DNA from: Corynebacterium sp.
Lineage (GTDB): Bacteria; Actinomycetota; Actinomycetes; Mycobacteriales; Mycobacteriaceae
Assembly: GCF_022712195.1 (NCBI RefSeq)
Contig: NZ_JALAGY010000085.1
Location: 1-64,000 of the forward strand
Length of the DNA stretch: 64,000 nt
Direction: 5' to 3'
The position numbers were made by a program, and so were the translations under genes. Below the pieces are notes generated by a model. It saw only the letters and a list, made by a program, of their open reading frames with translations, was not told where the DNA came from and made no database searches. Of this stretch, positions 1 to 8,542 are shown piece after piece; the first letter of the stretch is position 1; every line of letters starts with the position of its first letter.

Positions 1-901
1 CGGACTCGTCGTCGAGGTCGTCCTGCACCGAATCCAGACCGTCAAGCCCGGCCTTCCGGGCGCGCCGCTTGTCGTTGATCCGGGTGACCTGGATCGCGAT
101 CTCCATCATGAGGCTCATGGACAGCGCCAGGATCAGCATGGAGACCGGGTCGCCGCCGGGGGTGGCGAAGGCGGAGAGGATGAAGAGGATCAGGATGACG
201 TAGCGGCGTTTGTCCTTCAACGTCTCGTAGCTGAGGATGCCGATGACGTTGAGCATCACCGTGATCAACGGGACCTCGAAACTCACACCGAAGACGAGCA
301 TGAGAGTCATCAGGAAGTTGAAGTAGGCCGTGCCGTTGAGGGCCGCGATCTGGGTGTCGTCGGCGATGGTGAGCAGGAACTCCAGACCGAACGCGAGCAC
401 GAAGTAGGACAGCACCGCACCGAGTGCGAACAGCAGTGTCGCCGAGGTGACGAAAACACGGGTCCACATCTTCTCGTTCTTCTTCAGCCCCGGGGTGATG
501 AACCCCCACAACTGCAGCAGCCACACCGGGGCGGACAATACCAGGCCGGCGAGGAAACCGATCTTCAGCCGCAGCATGAACATCTCGAACGGGCTGGTGG
601 CGAGCAGCCGGCACTCGTCAGTGACGTCACCGCCGAAACGCGCTTCCGCCGGCAACTGGCAGTACGGTGCCTTCAGCAGCTCGCCGAGACTCGGGGTGCC
701 CAAGACCCCGTTTCCGTACCACATGTACCCCAGTACGGTCCCGACGCCGATCGCGGCCAACGCGACCAGTATCCGTCGTCGAAGCTCCTTGAGATGCTCG
801 ACAAGAGACATCTCCGCTTCGCTCGGCCTACGACGCTTCCTCGCCAGACGTGTGCGCGGCACCCGGACGCGACGGGGGGCGTCGGGAGTACTGTCAGTCA
901 T
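1..901 (-). CDS. tatC: Sec-independent protein translocase subunit TatC (3' end outside window)
   Basis: TatC is the polytopic membrane receptor of the twin-arginine pathway, which exports folded proteins. It binds the RR signal and recruits TatA. Read on the minus strand, the protein starts [16 protein letters not shown], continues into [15 protein letters not shown] (the family's conserved N-terminal helix) and then runs through several hydrophobic segments. About 300 residues are visible. The tail ([17 protein letters not shown]) is charged and still open at base 1, so the stop lies outside. The ATG at 901 overlaps the end of the upstream tatA gene by 8 bp, which suggests translational coupling. 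An internal ATG at 811 is a possible alternative start, just before the conserved helix. tatA-tatC next to pafBC is the usual actinobacterial arrangement. Confidence 0.93.
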   Translation of the reverse strand, partial: MTDSTPDAPRRVRVPRTRLARKRRRPSEAEMSLVEHLKELRRRILVALAAIGVGTVLGYMWYGNGVLGTPSLGELLKAPYCQLPAEARFGGDVTDECRLLATSPFEMFMLRLKIGFLAGLVLSAPVWLLQLWGFITPGLKKNEKMWTRVFVTSATLLFALGAVLSYFVLAFGLEFLLTIADDTQIAALNGTAYFNFLMTLMLVFGVSFEVPLITVMLNVIGILSYETLKDKRRYVILILFILSAFATPGGDPVSMLILALSMSLMMEIAIQVTRINDKRRARKAGLDGLDSVQDDLDDES

Positions 902-1145
902 TGCGGGTCGGAGTAGCCTTCAGGTCATTCAGGTCGGTCGCGGTGACGGGCTCGTCCTCCGGGGCGGGCGGAGTGGTTGACTCTACCTCAGGGGTGGCTC
1001 CGTCCTTCTTCATCTCGGTCATCTCGGACTTGAAGATGCGCATCGACCGCCCCAGGGAGCGGGCCATGGTCGGCAGCTTGGCTGCGCCGAACAGGAGCAC
1101 GAGCACGAGGACGACGATCAGCAGTTGCATGGGTCCGGGCATCAT
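894..1145 (-). CDS. tatA: TatA-family translocase subunit, second tandem copy
   Basis: This is an 83-residue single-span TatA protein that would form the oligomeric pore of the twin-arginine translocon. The N-terminal membrane helix (about residues 7-20) runs into the family motif LFGAAKLP. An amphipathic helix with [13 protein letters not shown] and an acidic, disordered tail follow. The start is the first of two ATGs, with GAGGAGTG eight bases upstream. The core is almost the same as that of the gene just upstream, so the two are tandem paralogues. Its stop lies inside tatC (8-bp overlap). It could be TatB-like, but the LFGAAKLP motif and short tail favour TatA/TatE. Confidence 0.88.
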   Translation of the reverse strand: MMPGPMQLLIVVLVLVLLFGAAKLPTMARSLGRSMRIFKSEMTEMKKDGATPEVESTTPPAPEDEPVTATDLNDLKATPTRND

Positions 1146-1167
1146 ATGGTGGTCACTCCTCGGCCGG

Positions 1168-1407
1168 TCAGGCCTCGTTCTTCTTCGTCGGGTCGGTTGC
1201 GGGTTCCGGGGCGACGGTATCGTTGGTCACGGCTCCACCTTCCACGGCGGTGGGTTTTCCGTCGTTCTTCATCTCATTCATCTCGGACTTGAAGATGCGG
1301 AGCGACCTTCCGGCGGACCGGGCCAGCGTCGGCAGCTTCGCAGCCCCGAAGAGCAGGACGATGACGAGGAGAATGATAAGAATCTCAGGCCAACCGAGGG
1401 ATCCCAT
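1168..1407 (-). CDS. tatA: TatA-family translocase subunit, first tandem copy
   Basis: A 79-residue TatA protein: N-terminal helix (about residues 8-21), LFGAAKLP hinge, then an amphipathic stretch with [13 protein letters not shown] and an acidic tail rich in V, E and P. An SD-like GGAAAGG precedes the ATG. It is the first gene of the tatA-tatA-tatC group and lies just after the pafBC regulators on the same strand. From about residue 18 to 50 it differs from the second copy at only a few positions, while the N and C termini have diverged. That pattern suggests a lineage-level duplication with retained function. Confidence 0.9.
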   Translation of the reverse strand: MGSLGWPEILIILLVIVLLFGAAKLPTLARSAGRSLRIFKSEMNEMKNDGKPTAVEGGAVTNDTVAPEPATDPTKKNEA

Positions 1408-1449
1408 GGGGCAGTGCCTTTCCGTCGCGTGGATCAGTCAACGATAACC

Positions 1450-2502
1450 CTACGCCAGTGAGCGGTAGGCATCCAGCGCAGCACTGGCGCGGCGGGCCAC
1501 GCGGTGGGCGAGATCACACCGGGGCTCCTCCTCCTGGGGTACCACCGCCCGGATCGTCGGCGCGTACGCCAGCAGGAAGCGCTCCAACCAGTCCCCCGTG
1601 TCCGGTATCGCCGCGCGCAGCGGGCCGGGACCGTCCACCTGCCAGATCGGGAGGTACTCGAACATCCACGCCGCGTCGTCCTCCAGCTCGATCTCGGCCC
1701 AGCGCTGTCCGTCCCGGTCGAAACCGAACGGGTCCTGCGGGTCGACCGCCCGCCCGAGTGCCTCCGGGGCGGGACGGTCGGTCACCGTCACCGCCGACAT
1801 CCGGGAGACGTTGAAGCACCGCTGGTCCTTCGGGTCCGAGTCCTCCCGGGCCCACAGGTAGGCCTGACCGTCGATGAACTCCAGCTGGTCCGGGACCAGG
1901 CAGCGCCGCCCCACCGAGTCCGAGGACGCCGACCGGTACGTCAGCTTCACCCACCGGCGGTCGGACAACGCCTCACGAAGGGCCGGGAGGTTCTCCGCCA
2001 GCACCGACGGCGTCCCCTCCCGAGAGCCACCGGAACCGGGGGCGGGCCGCGTCGCGGTGGTGAACTCGTCCGGCACGAAGCGGTCCCGGCGGTCCCTCAC
2101 GTCCTGCTGCAGTCCGCGGATCATCTCCGCGGCGGAGTCGACGTCGGCGCGGCCCGGGCCGGACATCACGCTGGCCAGCCTCTCCAGGCTGAGCAGCAGC
2201 GCCCCGGACTCCGCCGCCGTCAGCGAGGGCGCCCGGTCGAGACCCAGCGACGTGACGACGTCGACATGCATCCCGGAGGTCGTGAACTCCAGCAACGACC
2301 CCGGCAGGTACGGGGGAACACCGCAGGTGGCCGCCTGTGTGAGTTCATGGCGCAGCTGCGGGACGGTCACTCCGAACTGGGCGGCGGCGCGCATCAGCGT
2401 GCCGTCCGGATGGTGCCGGAACCAGGCGATCACCGACAGGACACGACGGACCTGCCAGGTGGTGTACCCGACACTGCGGCGACGGGGCACGGGCTCGGTC
2501 AT
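1450..2502 (-). CDS. pafC: WYL-domain transcriptional regulator PafC
   Basis: 350 residues: an N-terminal winged-helix region (RRSVGYTTWQVRRVLSVIAWFRHHPDGT), a central WYL domain and a C-terminal WCX-like extension. In mycobacteria PafC works with PafB as a heterodimeric activator of the RecA-independent DNA damage response, despite the name 'proteasome accessory factor'. The ATG overlaps the pafB stop by 4 bp, so the two subunits are probably made in equal amounts. Being downstream of pafA supports the assignment. DNA-damage control here is inferred from the family. Confidence 0.9.
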   Translation of the reverse strand: MTEPVPRRRSVGYTTWQVRRVLSVIAWFRHHPDGTLMRAAAQFGVTVPQLRHELTQAATCGVPPYLPGSLLEFTTSGMHVDVVTSLGLDRAPSLTAAESGALLLSLERLASVMSGPGRADVDSAAEMIRGLQQDVRDRRDRFVPDEFTTATRPAPGSGGSREGTPSVLAENLPALREALSDRRWVKLTYRSASSDSVGRRCLVPDQLEFIDGQAYLWAREDSDPKDQRCFNVSRMSAVTVTDRPAPEALGRAVDPQDPFGFDRDGQRWAEIELEDDAAWMFEYLPIWQVDGPGPLRAAIPDTGDWLERFLLAYAPTIRAVVPQEEEPRCDLAHRVARRASAALDAYRSLA

Positions 2503-3524
2503 GACCGCTCCTCCTCTCCCCCGGCCCCGGAAGCGCCGAAGGTCCGGACGGCCTCCTCCAGGTGCGCGATGATGTCGGCGACGACGTCCGGCGGGTCCAC
2601 CACGAGCACATCGGTGGCGTAGGACGCGGCTGTGCGGACCAGCCAGCGCCGGTCGACCGGTCCGAGAGGACGGGCACCGTCACCGTCCTCTGCGTCCTCG
2701 GGGCCGGCGAGAGCGCGGAGTTCCTGGGCACCGTCGGTGAGGAAGCGGACCCGGGCGCTGACCATCGTCGACGCCGCGCGCAGTCCCTCCGTCACCAGCT
2801 CCGCGACAGGACGGTCCGGGACGTGGTGACGGATCAGGGTGGCGGCGGCCTCCAGGTCGGCGATGCGTGAGAGCCGGAAGGTCCGCTGTCCGTCCCGGTC
2901 GAGGTCGAATCCGGTGAGGTAGAGCCGGCCGTCGACCGCGGCGACCCCCCACGGGTCCAGACGGCGCAGCTGCGGCTCCTCGGTCAGTGCCGGCCAGTAG
3001 TGGAACCGCAGGCTCAGGTTCCGGTCCATCGCGACGTTCAGTGCCTCGATGTCGGCGTCGGTGAGGTCGACGGCGTCGGGGACCGGGGCGGAGAACCCCG
3101 GACCGGCGTCGGCGTCGGACGCCGGGGCCACCGTGGAGAGCTTCTGCAGTGCGTGGCGCACCGGGGCGGCGAGCGACTGGTTCGGCACCCACTGCGCGGC
3201 GGGGCGCATGGCCTGCCACCGGGCGTCGGTGACGGCGAGGTCGGGCAGGAAGCTCGGTACCGGGTCGATGCCGTACTGCACCTCGGGGTGACCGTCGGCG
3301 TCGGTCCCGGTCGACTCGGTGACCACCAGCCCCAGCTCGTCGAGGAGCGGGCGGTCGCGGTCGAAACGTTTGCGTACGATCTCAGGGGCCCCGGCGTATC
3401 CGTCGACGTGGGTGCGGATCCAGTGGAGGGACCGTGGGCGCTCGGTCAGCGCCAGCACGAGATTGAGCAGGCGCGACGACGCCGGGTCCCAGTGGACCTC
3501 CGCCGGACGGTTCACGGAACTCAC
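2499..3524 (-). CDS. pafB: WYL-domain transcriptional regulator PafB
   Basis: 341 residues with the same helix-turn-helix plus WYL layout as PafC. The N terminus (SRLLNLVLALTERPRSLHWIR) is the DNA-binding part and LRFHYWPALTEEPQLRRLDPWG lies in the WYL fold, which senses a ligand (single-stranded nucleic acid has been proposed for this family). It overlaps pafA by 4 bp upstream and pafC by 4 bp downstream, so pafA-pafB-pafC form one translationally coupled unit. It is about the same length as mycobacterial PafB. Confidence 0.9.
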   Translation of the reverse strand: MSSVNRPAEVHWDPASSRLLNLVLALTERPRSLHWIRTHVDGYAGAPEIVRKRFDRDRPLLDELGLVVTESTGTDADGHPEVQYGIDPVPSFLPDLAVTDARWQAMRPAAQWVPNQSLAAPVRHALQKLSTVAPASDADAGPGFSAPVPDAVDLTDADIEALNVAMDRNLSLRFHYWPALTEEPQLRRLDPWGVAAVDGRLYLTGFDLDRDGQRTFRLSRIADLEAAATLIRHHVPDRPVAELVTEGLRAASTMVSARVRFLTDGAQELRALAGPEDAEDGDGARPLGPVDRRWLVRTAASYATDVLVVDPPDVVADIIAHLEEAVRTFGASGAGGEEERS

Positions 3525-4945
3525 GGTGCCTGCTCCCCGAGGATGTCCAGCAGGTGGTCGAGCCCCTCGGCGGCGGGGTCGAAGGGGTCAGGGAGGACGA
3601 TCTCGGCACCCCCGTCGCCGTTGACCTTCAGCCGCGTCCAGTCGACGGTGGTCTGGCGGGAGCCGTGCCGGGCCGCGGCGAGGAACCGTCCGCGGGCGGC
3701 GGCCCGGGTGGTCGGCGGTGCGGTGTGTGCGGCGACGGCGACGTCGGCGGGGTCGACGAGGGTCGCGACCTGTCCCCTGCGGGCCAGCAGGTGGAAAAGG
3801 CCCCGGTCGGGGTTGATGTCGTGGTATGTCAGGTCCACCTGCGCCAGCCGGGGGTCGGTGATCCCCAGGTCGCCGCGCTCGGCGATGCGGTCGATGAGCT
3901 TCTTCTTGATCACCCAGTCGATCTCGGTGTCCACCGCGGAGAAGTCACCGGACTCCGCGCCGTCGAGCACCCTGCCCCACAGGTCGACCACGGGAAGGAG
4001 CTGGGCTCGGGGGGTCCCGCTGTCACCTGCGGAAGGCTCCGGACGGTCGTCCAGCCACCGGAGCGCCGCGGTGTGGAAGGCACGCTGGATGCCCAGCGGA
4101 GTCGCGGTGCCGCCGTCCCGCAGTGCCAGCGGTGTGGTGCCCGTGGCGTCCCGGGCGATCTCACGTATCGACCGGATCTCATTGGACAGCTCGTAGTCCG
4201 GCAGGTTCACGCCGGCCTCGATCATCTCCAGCACCAGCAGTGTCGAGCCGACCTTCAGTGCGGTGGTGGTCTCGGACATGTTCGAGTCGCCGACGATGAT
4301 GTGCAGCCGGCGGAACCGGGAGGAGTCGGCGTGCGGTTCGTCACGGGTGTTGATGATCGGACGGGAGCGGGTGGTGGCAGAGGACACCCCCTCCCACACG
4401 TGGTCGGCGCGCTGCGACAGGCAGTACCCGGGCCCGAAGTTCTCGTTCGGGGCACCGGCGGCCGGCACACTGATCTTTCCGGCCCCGCAGATCAGCTGGC
4501 GGGTCACCAGGAACGGAAGCAGCCGGGTCGAGAGGCTCTTCAGGGGCATGTCCCGTCCCACCAGGTAGTTCTCGTGGCAGCCGTAGGAGTTGCCCACCGA
4601 ATCGGTGTTGTTCTTCAGCAGGTAGACCTTGCCGCCGATCCCCCGCTCCGCCAACGACGCCTCGCAGCGGGACGCCAGGTCATGGAAGATGTGCTCCCCC
4701 GCCCGGTCGTAGGTGACGAGCTGGTGGAGCGAGTCGCACTCGGCGGTGGCGAACTCGGGGTGGGCGCCCACGTCGAGGTACACCCGGGAGGCGTTGGGCC
4801 AGTAGACGTTGCTGCTGCGGTACTCCTCCACCACCGGGGCGAAGAGGTGCCGGGCGACCTCGTCCGGGCCCAGCCGACGGTGGCTGTCCAGGACGCTGGT
4901 GATGCCGAACTCGGTCTCCAGCCCCATGATCCGGCGGGTGAACAC
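3521..4945 (-). CDS. pafA: Pup--protein ligase PafA
   Basis: PafA joins the C-terminal glutamate of Pup to substrate lysines with ATP, through a carboxylate-amine ligase fold. It opens with MFTRRIMGLETEFGIT (start GTG), the nucleotide/Mg site of the family. VYLDVGAHPEFATAECDS follows, in which Asp58 corresponds to the catalytic base described for C. glutamicum PafA. The downstream blocks (GRDMPLKSLSTRLLPF, RSRPIINTRDEPHAD) are typical. At 474 residues it is normal length. Only 11 bp separate it from the pup stop. In mycobacteria prcB and prcA sit in that position, and here there is nothing. Confidence 0.95.
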   Translation of the reverse strand: MFTRRIMGLETEFGITSVLDSHRRLGPDEVARHLFAPVVEEYRSSNVYWPNASRVYLDVGAHPEFATAECDSLHQLVTYDRAGEHIFHDLASRCEASLAERGIGGKVYLLKNNTDSVGNSYGCHENYLVGRDMPLKSLSTRLLPFLVTRQLICGAGKISVPAAGAPNENFGPGYCLSQRADHVWEGVSSATTRSRPIINTRDEPHADSSRFRRLHIIVGDSNMSETTTALKVGSTLLVLEMIEAGVNLPDYELSNEIRSIREIARDATGTTPLALRDGGTATPLGIQRAFHTAALRWLDDRPEPSAGDSGTPRAQLLPVVDLWGRVLDGAESGDFSAVDTEIDWVIKKKLIDRIAERGDLGITDPRLAQVDLTYHDINPDRGLFHLLARRGQVATLVDPADVAVAAHTAPPTTRAAARGRFLAAARHGSRQTTVDWTRLKVNGDGGAEIVLPDPFDPAAEGLDHLLDILGEQAP

Positions 4946-4956
4946 GGTCGCCGTGA

Positions 4957-5181
4957 CTACTGCCCGCCCTTCTGGACGTAGGACTTCACGAACTCCTCGG
5001 CGTTGGACTCCAGCAGGCCGTCGATCTCGTCGAGAAGGTCGTCGGTGCCGCTGACCCTGAGCTGCTCCTGGCCGGAGGCGGCGGGAGCCGCGGCGCCGGT
5101 GCCGTCATCGTCCTCAGGGCCACGTCCCCCGTGCACCTGTCCCTGGCCGGAGCCGCCTGTCGAGCCTGATCCGGCTGCCAT
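4957..5181 (-). CDS. pup: Prokaryotic ubiquitin-like protein Pup
   Basis: A 74-residue, glycine- and acid-rich, largely disordered modifier. The C-terminal half (DDLLDEIDGLLESNAEEF) is the segment that forms a helix on the ARC coiled coil. The protein ends VKSYVQKGGQ. The final GGQ means Dop must deamidate the terminal glutamine before PafA can conjugate it. Lysines 66 and 71 are the only lysines, so Pup chains could form only there. The N terminus is longer than in the 64-residue mycobacterial protein and Gly/Ser-rich. AAGGAAGTGG upstream is a strong ribosome-binding site. Confidence 0.96.
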   Translation of the reverse strand: MAAGSGSTGGSGQGQVHGGRGPEDDDGTGAAAPAASGQEQLRVSGTDDLLDEIDGLLESNAEEFVKSYVQKGGQ

Positions 5182-5244
5182 GTGGAACCACTTCCTTCAT
5201 GAATTCTTGAGCGATCGTGGACGTTGTGTCCCGGTGCCTACAGG

Positions 5245-6783
5245 CTAGCAGCCTGCACCGTCGAGGGACCCCGGGAGCAGTTCGCCGAGGACCCGGACGA
5301 GCCCGGCGGCGTCGTCGACGTCCGCCAGGGCGTCCCTCAGTTGCGGCGCGGTGCCCTGGAGGGGGTCGGAGAGCAGGACGCGCGTGGTCGGTGACGACCC
5401 GTGGGGGGTGTCGAGGACCAGGGTGTCCCAGTTCGCGGCGAGCAGTTCGCCGGAGAACCGGCGGGCGACCTCGCCGCGCAGCCAGGCGCGGGTGTCTGTG
5501 GGGGGCTGGGCGGCCGCTGCGGCGACGTCCCCCGGGTCGACGAGGGTGCGCATCCGGCCCGTGCGGACAAGCGCGTTGTACAGGCCCTTGGCGGGGTCGA
5601 TGTCGTGGTACTGGATGTCGACGACGGCCAGTGTCGGGTGGTCCCACCCGAGGCCACGGGCACGGTAGGCGGTGAGCAGGCTGAGCTTCGCCGTCCAGTC
5701 GAGCCGGTCGGCGGTGGAGGCCGGGTCCTTCTCGAGGTCGTCGAGGATCTCCCCCCACAGTTCGAGCACCAGGTCGTCCCTGTCGTGCCGGTGAGCGGCG
5801 GGGACAGCCTCGATCACCCTCCGGCGGATCTCACGCTGGATGTCGACGGCGGTGCGTTCCACCCCGCCGTACAGACGCACCGGCGCCGAGCAGTCAAGGT
5901 CACGGGAGATCTGCCGGACGGCGGTCACCGGCTCGTACAGGCTCAGGTCCGAGAAGTCAGCGCCCGCCCCCACCGCGTCGAGGACCAGGGCGGTGGTGCC
6001 GAGTTTGAGGAAGGTGGAGTACTCCGAGAGGTTCGCGTCGCCGATGATGACGTGCATCCGGGCCCAGTCCTCGCCGACGTGGGACTCGTCGCGGGTGTTG
6101 ATGATCCCCCGGTTCAGGGTGGTCTCCAACGACACCGTCGTCTCGATGTAGTCGGCGCGCTGGCTGATCTGGAACCCCGGGGTCTGACTCTCAGCCCCGA
6201 GGCCGAGCCGTCCGGCGCCGGTGTAGACCTGACGCGTCACGAAGTGCGGGATCAGGGCGGCCTGCACCGCTTCGGTGTCGTAGGACCGCGGGTACAGGTA
6301 GTTCTCGTGCGCACCGTAGGATGCGCCCTTGCCGTCCACGTTGTTCTTGTGGATCGTCAGCGCAGGCTGGTCCTCCACCGCGCCGGACGCCTGGGCCGCG
6401 GTGTGCATCACCAGCTCACCGGCCTTGTCCCAGATCACCGCGTCCCAGGCGTTCGTGGTCTCCGGGGAGGAGTACTCCGGGTGCGCGTGGTCGACGTAGA
6501 ACCTCGCCCCGGAGGTGGTGACCACGTTCGCCGAGCCCAGGGCGTTGGGGTCGACCACCGGTGCGGTGCGGTAACGACGCAGGTCGAAACCGCGCACGTC
6601 GCGCAGCGGGGACTCGGCGTTGTAGTCCCACCGGGTGCGTCGGTTGACTCCGAGCCCGGTGGCCCCGGCGTAGGCGACGACCGCCTGGGTGGAGGTCTCG
6701 ATCGGGCTGGCGTGGGGGTCGTCGGAGGCGATGATGCCGAACTCGGTCTCGGTGCCGATCAGCCGGCGTGATGCGTGGTTCAC
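5245..6783 (-). CDS. dop: Pup deamidase/depupylase Dop
   Basis: A paralogue of PafA that deamidates the Pup C-terminal Gln and also removes Pup from substrates. The family N terminus is present as RRLIGTETEFGIIASDD, and TSTQAVVAYAG matches the Dop (not PafA) consensus. The open frame extends upstream into the ARC gene, but that extension is a proline/arginine-rich shadow. The GTG at 6783 makes a GTGA overlap with the ARC stop and sits directly before the conserved block, giving 512 residues. It is transcribed with ARC and followed by pup after 63 bp. Confidence 0.94.
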   Translation of the reverse strand: MNHASRRLIGTETEFGIIASDDPHASPIETSTQAVVAYAGATGLGVNRRTRWDYNAESPLRDVRGFDLRRYRTAPVVDPNALGSANVVTTSGARFYVDHAHPEYSSPETTNAWDAVIWDKAGELVMHTAAQASGAVEDQPALTIHKNNVDGKGASYGAHENYLYPRSYDTEAVQAALIPHFVTRQVYTGAGRLGLGAESQTPGFQISQRADYIETTVSLETTLNRGIINTRDESHVGEDWARMHVIIGDANLSEYSTFLKLGTTALVLDAVGAGADFSDLSLYEPVTAVRQISRDLDCSAPVRLYGGVERTAVDIQREIRRRVIEAVPAAHRHDRDDLVLELWGEILDDLEKDPASTADRLDWTAKLSLLTAYRARGLGWDHPTLAVVDIQYHDIDPAKGLYNALVRTGRMRTLVDPGDVAAAAAQPPTDTRAWLRGEVARRFSGELLAANWDTLVLDTPHGSSPTTRVLLSDPLQGTAPQLRDALADVDDAAGLVRVLGELLPGSLDGAGC

Positions 6784-8456
6784 CGTTCCCCCTCCAGGTC
6801 GGCAGCCGGTCCGGCGGCCCCGTCGGCCCGGTCGGCCCGGTCGGCCATCGTGATCTCCACGACCCGGCGTGACGAGTGGCCCGAGATCCGGGCCCACTCT
6901 GCGGGGTTGGTGGTGTCGGGCAGGTCGTCGTTGTCGCGGCACTCCTCGTCCACGGCGGCGTCGATGTGGGCCTCGGTGACACCGTCACCGTCGCCGCGCA
7001 GGACGTCCTTGATGGCCAGCTTCTTGACCCGGTCGACGATGTTGGCGAGCATCGCGCCGGAGGTGAAGTCGCGGAAGTACAGGTCGGAGCGGGTGCCGTC
7101 GGCGTAGTGCAGGGTCAGGTAGGGGCGGTCGTCGGAGTAGAGGTTGTCGATCACCCGTGCGCGCAGGCGCGCGGCAGCGGCCTCCGCCCCGCCGGCGGTC
7201 TCGACGAGTGCGCCGGAGATCGGTACCGCGGCGGTGAGGTACTTGCCGAGGATGTCGGCGGCGGCCGCGCGGTCGGGGCGCTCCACCCGGATCTTCACGT
7301 CGAGCCGGCCGGGGCGCAGGATCGCCGGGTCGATGAGCTCCTCACGGTTCGAGGCGCCGATGACGATGACGTTGCGCAGACCCTCGACTCCGTCGATCTC
7401 CGCCAGCAGCTGCGGTACCACCGTGGACTCCACGTCCGAGGAGACCCCTGTGCCGCGGGTCCGGAATATCGCCTCCATCTCGTCGAAGAAGATGATCACG
7501 GGCTGGCCGGCGGAGGCGATCTTGCGGGCACGTTCGAAGATCAGCCGGATCTGCCGTTCGGTCTCGCCGACGAACTTGTTGAGCAGCTCAGGGCCCTTGA
7601 TGTTCAGGAAGTAGGACTTGGCGTCCGGGGTTCCGGCGTCGGTGTTGATCTTGCGGGAGAGGGAGGACGCGACCGCCTTGGCGATCAGCGTCTTGCCGCA
7701 GCCGGGGGGACCGTAGAGCAGGACACCCTTGGGCGGCAGCAGACCGTAGTCGCGGTAGAGCTCCGGGTGCAGGAAGGGCAGTTCGACGGCGTCGTGGAGC
7801 TGCTCGATCTGGCTCTCCAGGCCACCGATGTCCGAGTAGGAGACGTCCGGGACCTCCTCGAGGACCAGGTCCTCGACCTCGGCACGGGAGATCACCTCGA
7901 AGGCGTACCCGGCGCGGCGGTCGACGACGACGCTGTCACCGGGGCCGACCTGCCTGGCGGCGAGCTCGGAGGTGAGCCCCCCGGCGCATTTCATCAGGGC
8001 CTCTTCGCCGAGCTTGTCGGCGACGACGATGCGCTCGGAGTCGACGACCTCGACGACGGTGCCGATGTCGCCGGAGTCGGCGTACCCGCAGACCTCGACG
8101 ACCTGCTGCCCCTCCCCCAGACGGACGAGGGAGCCGGGGGTGAGTTCCCCCGGGGAGACCCGCGGGCTGACCGGCAGCCGCATCCGGCGTCCCGCGGTGT
8201 GGACCTCGGCGGTGCGGCCTCCGTCCCCGGTGTCCAGCAGTGTGCCGTAGGTGCTCGGTGGTTCCGCGAGGGCGTCCAGCCGGGAGTTGAGTTCGTCCAG
8301 CTTGTCGCGGCTGGACTTGAGCATCTCGGTGAGTTTCGCGTTGCGTGTGCCCAGTGTCCGGTTGGCCAGTTGCAGCTGGCGGTAGGACTCAGGGCCGGAG
8401 TCGACCCGGGCGGTCGGTCCGTCGTGGAGATTCTGGTCCGTGGTGTGCTGCGTCAT
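6780..8456 (-). CDS. arc: Proteasome-associated AAA ATPase ARC/Mpa
   Basis: A 558-residue hexameric AAA unfoldase that recognises pupylated proteins. Layout: N-terminal coiled coil (about 25-65) that binds Pup, tandem OB domains (about 70-190), an AAA module with Walker A GPPGCGKT (249-256) and Walker B IIFFDE (321-326), and the Mpa-type C-terminal domain. Mycobacterial Mpa ends in a QYL motif that docks on the 20S core. This protein ends MADRADRADGAAGPAADLEGER, a short repeat with no such motif, and no prcBA is present. It probably acts as a stand-alone unfoldase, as described for C. glutamicum. The start ATG is preceded by TAGACT eight bases upstream (likely leaderless). Confidence 0.95.
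   Translation of the reverse strand: MTQHTTDQNLHDGPTARVDSGPESYRQLQLANRTLGTRNAKLTEMLKSSRDKLDELNSRLDALAEPPSTYGTLLDTGDGGRTAEVHTAGRRMRLPVSPRVSPGELTPGSLVRLGEGQQVVEVCGYADSGDIGTVVEVVDSERIVVADKLGEEALMKCAGGLTSELAARQVGPGDSVVVDRRAGYAFEVISRAEVEDLVLEEVPDVSYSDIGGLESQIEQLHDAVELPFLHPELYRDYGLLPPKGVLLYGPPGCGKTLIAKAVASSLSRKINTDAGTPDAKSYFLNIKGPELLNKFVGETERQIRLIFERARKIASAGQPVIIFFDEMEAIFRTRGTGVSSDVESTVVPQLLAEIDGVEGLRNVIVIGASNREELIDPAILRPGRLDVKIRVERPDRAAAADILGKYLTAAVPISGALVETAGGAEAAAARLRARVIDNLYSDDRPYLTLHYADGTRSDLYFRDFTSGAMLANIVDRVKKLAIKDVLRGDGDGVTEAHIDAAVDEECRDNDDLPDTTNPAEWARISGHSSRRVVEITMADRADRADGAAGPAADLEGER
6822..6848 (-). repeat. 9-bp tandem repeat in the ARC C-terminal tail
   Basis: The plus-strand unit gtcggcccg occurs about 2.8 times and encodes ADRADRADG on the minus strand. 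It lies in the tail that replaces the proteasome-docking motif, so its length can change in frame without touching the catalytic domain. Confidence 0.8.
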
Positions 8457-8470
8457 AGGGGGCCAGTCTA
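8457..8470 (-). promoter_or_regulatory. Leaderless-type -10 element of ARC
   Basis: TAGACT (complement of 8465-8470) ends eight bases before the ARC ATG and there is no Shine-Dalgarno sequence. This fits a transcript starting at the start codon. It would be the promoter of the ARC-dop-pup-pafA-pafB-pafC run. Confidence 0.6.
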
Positions 8471-8542
8471 CATGCGGGGGAAAGGTAGCCTATCCAGAAA
8501 CGTGGAAGTGCCCCCGGCCCGTCCCCCACGGAGCAGGGGCGG

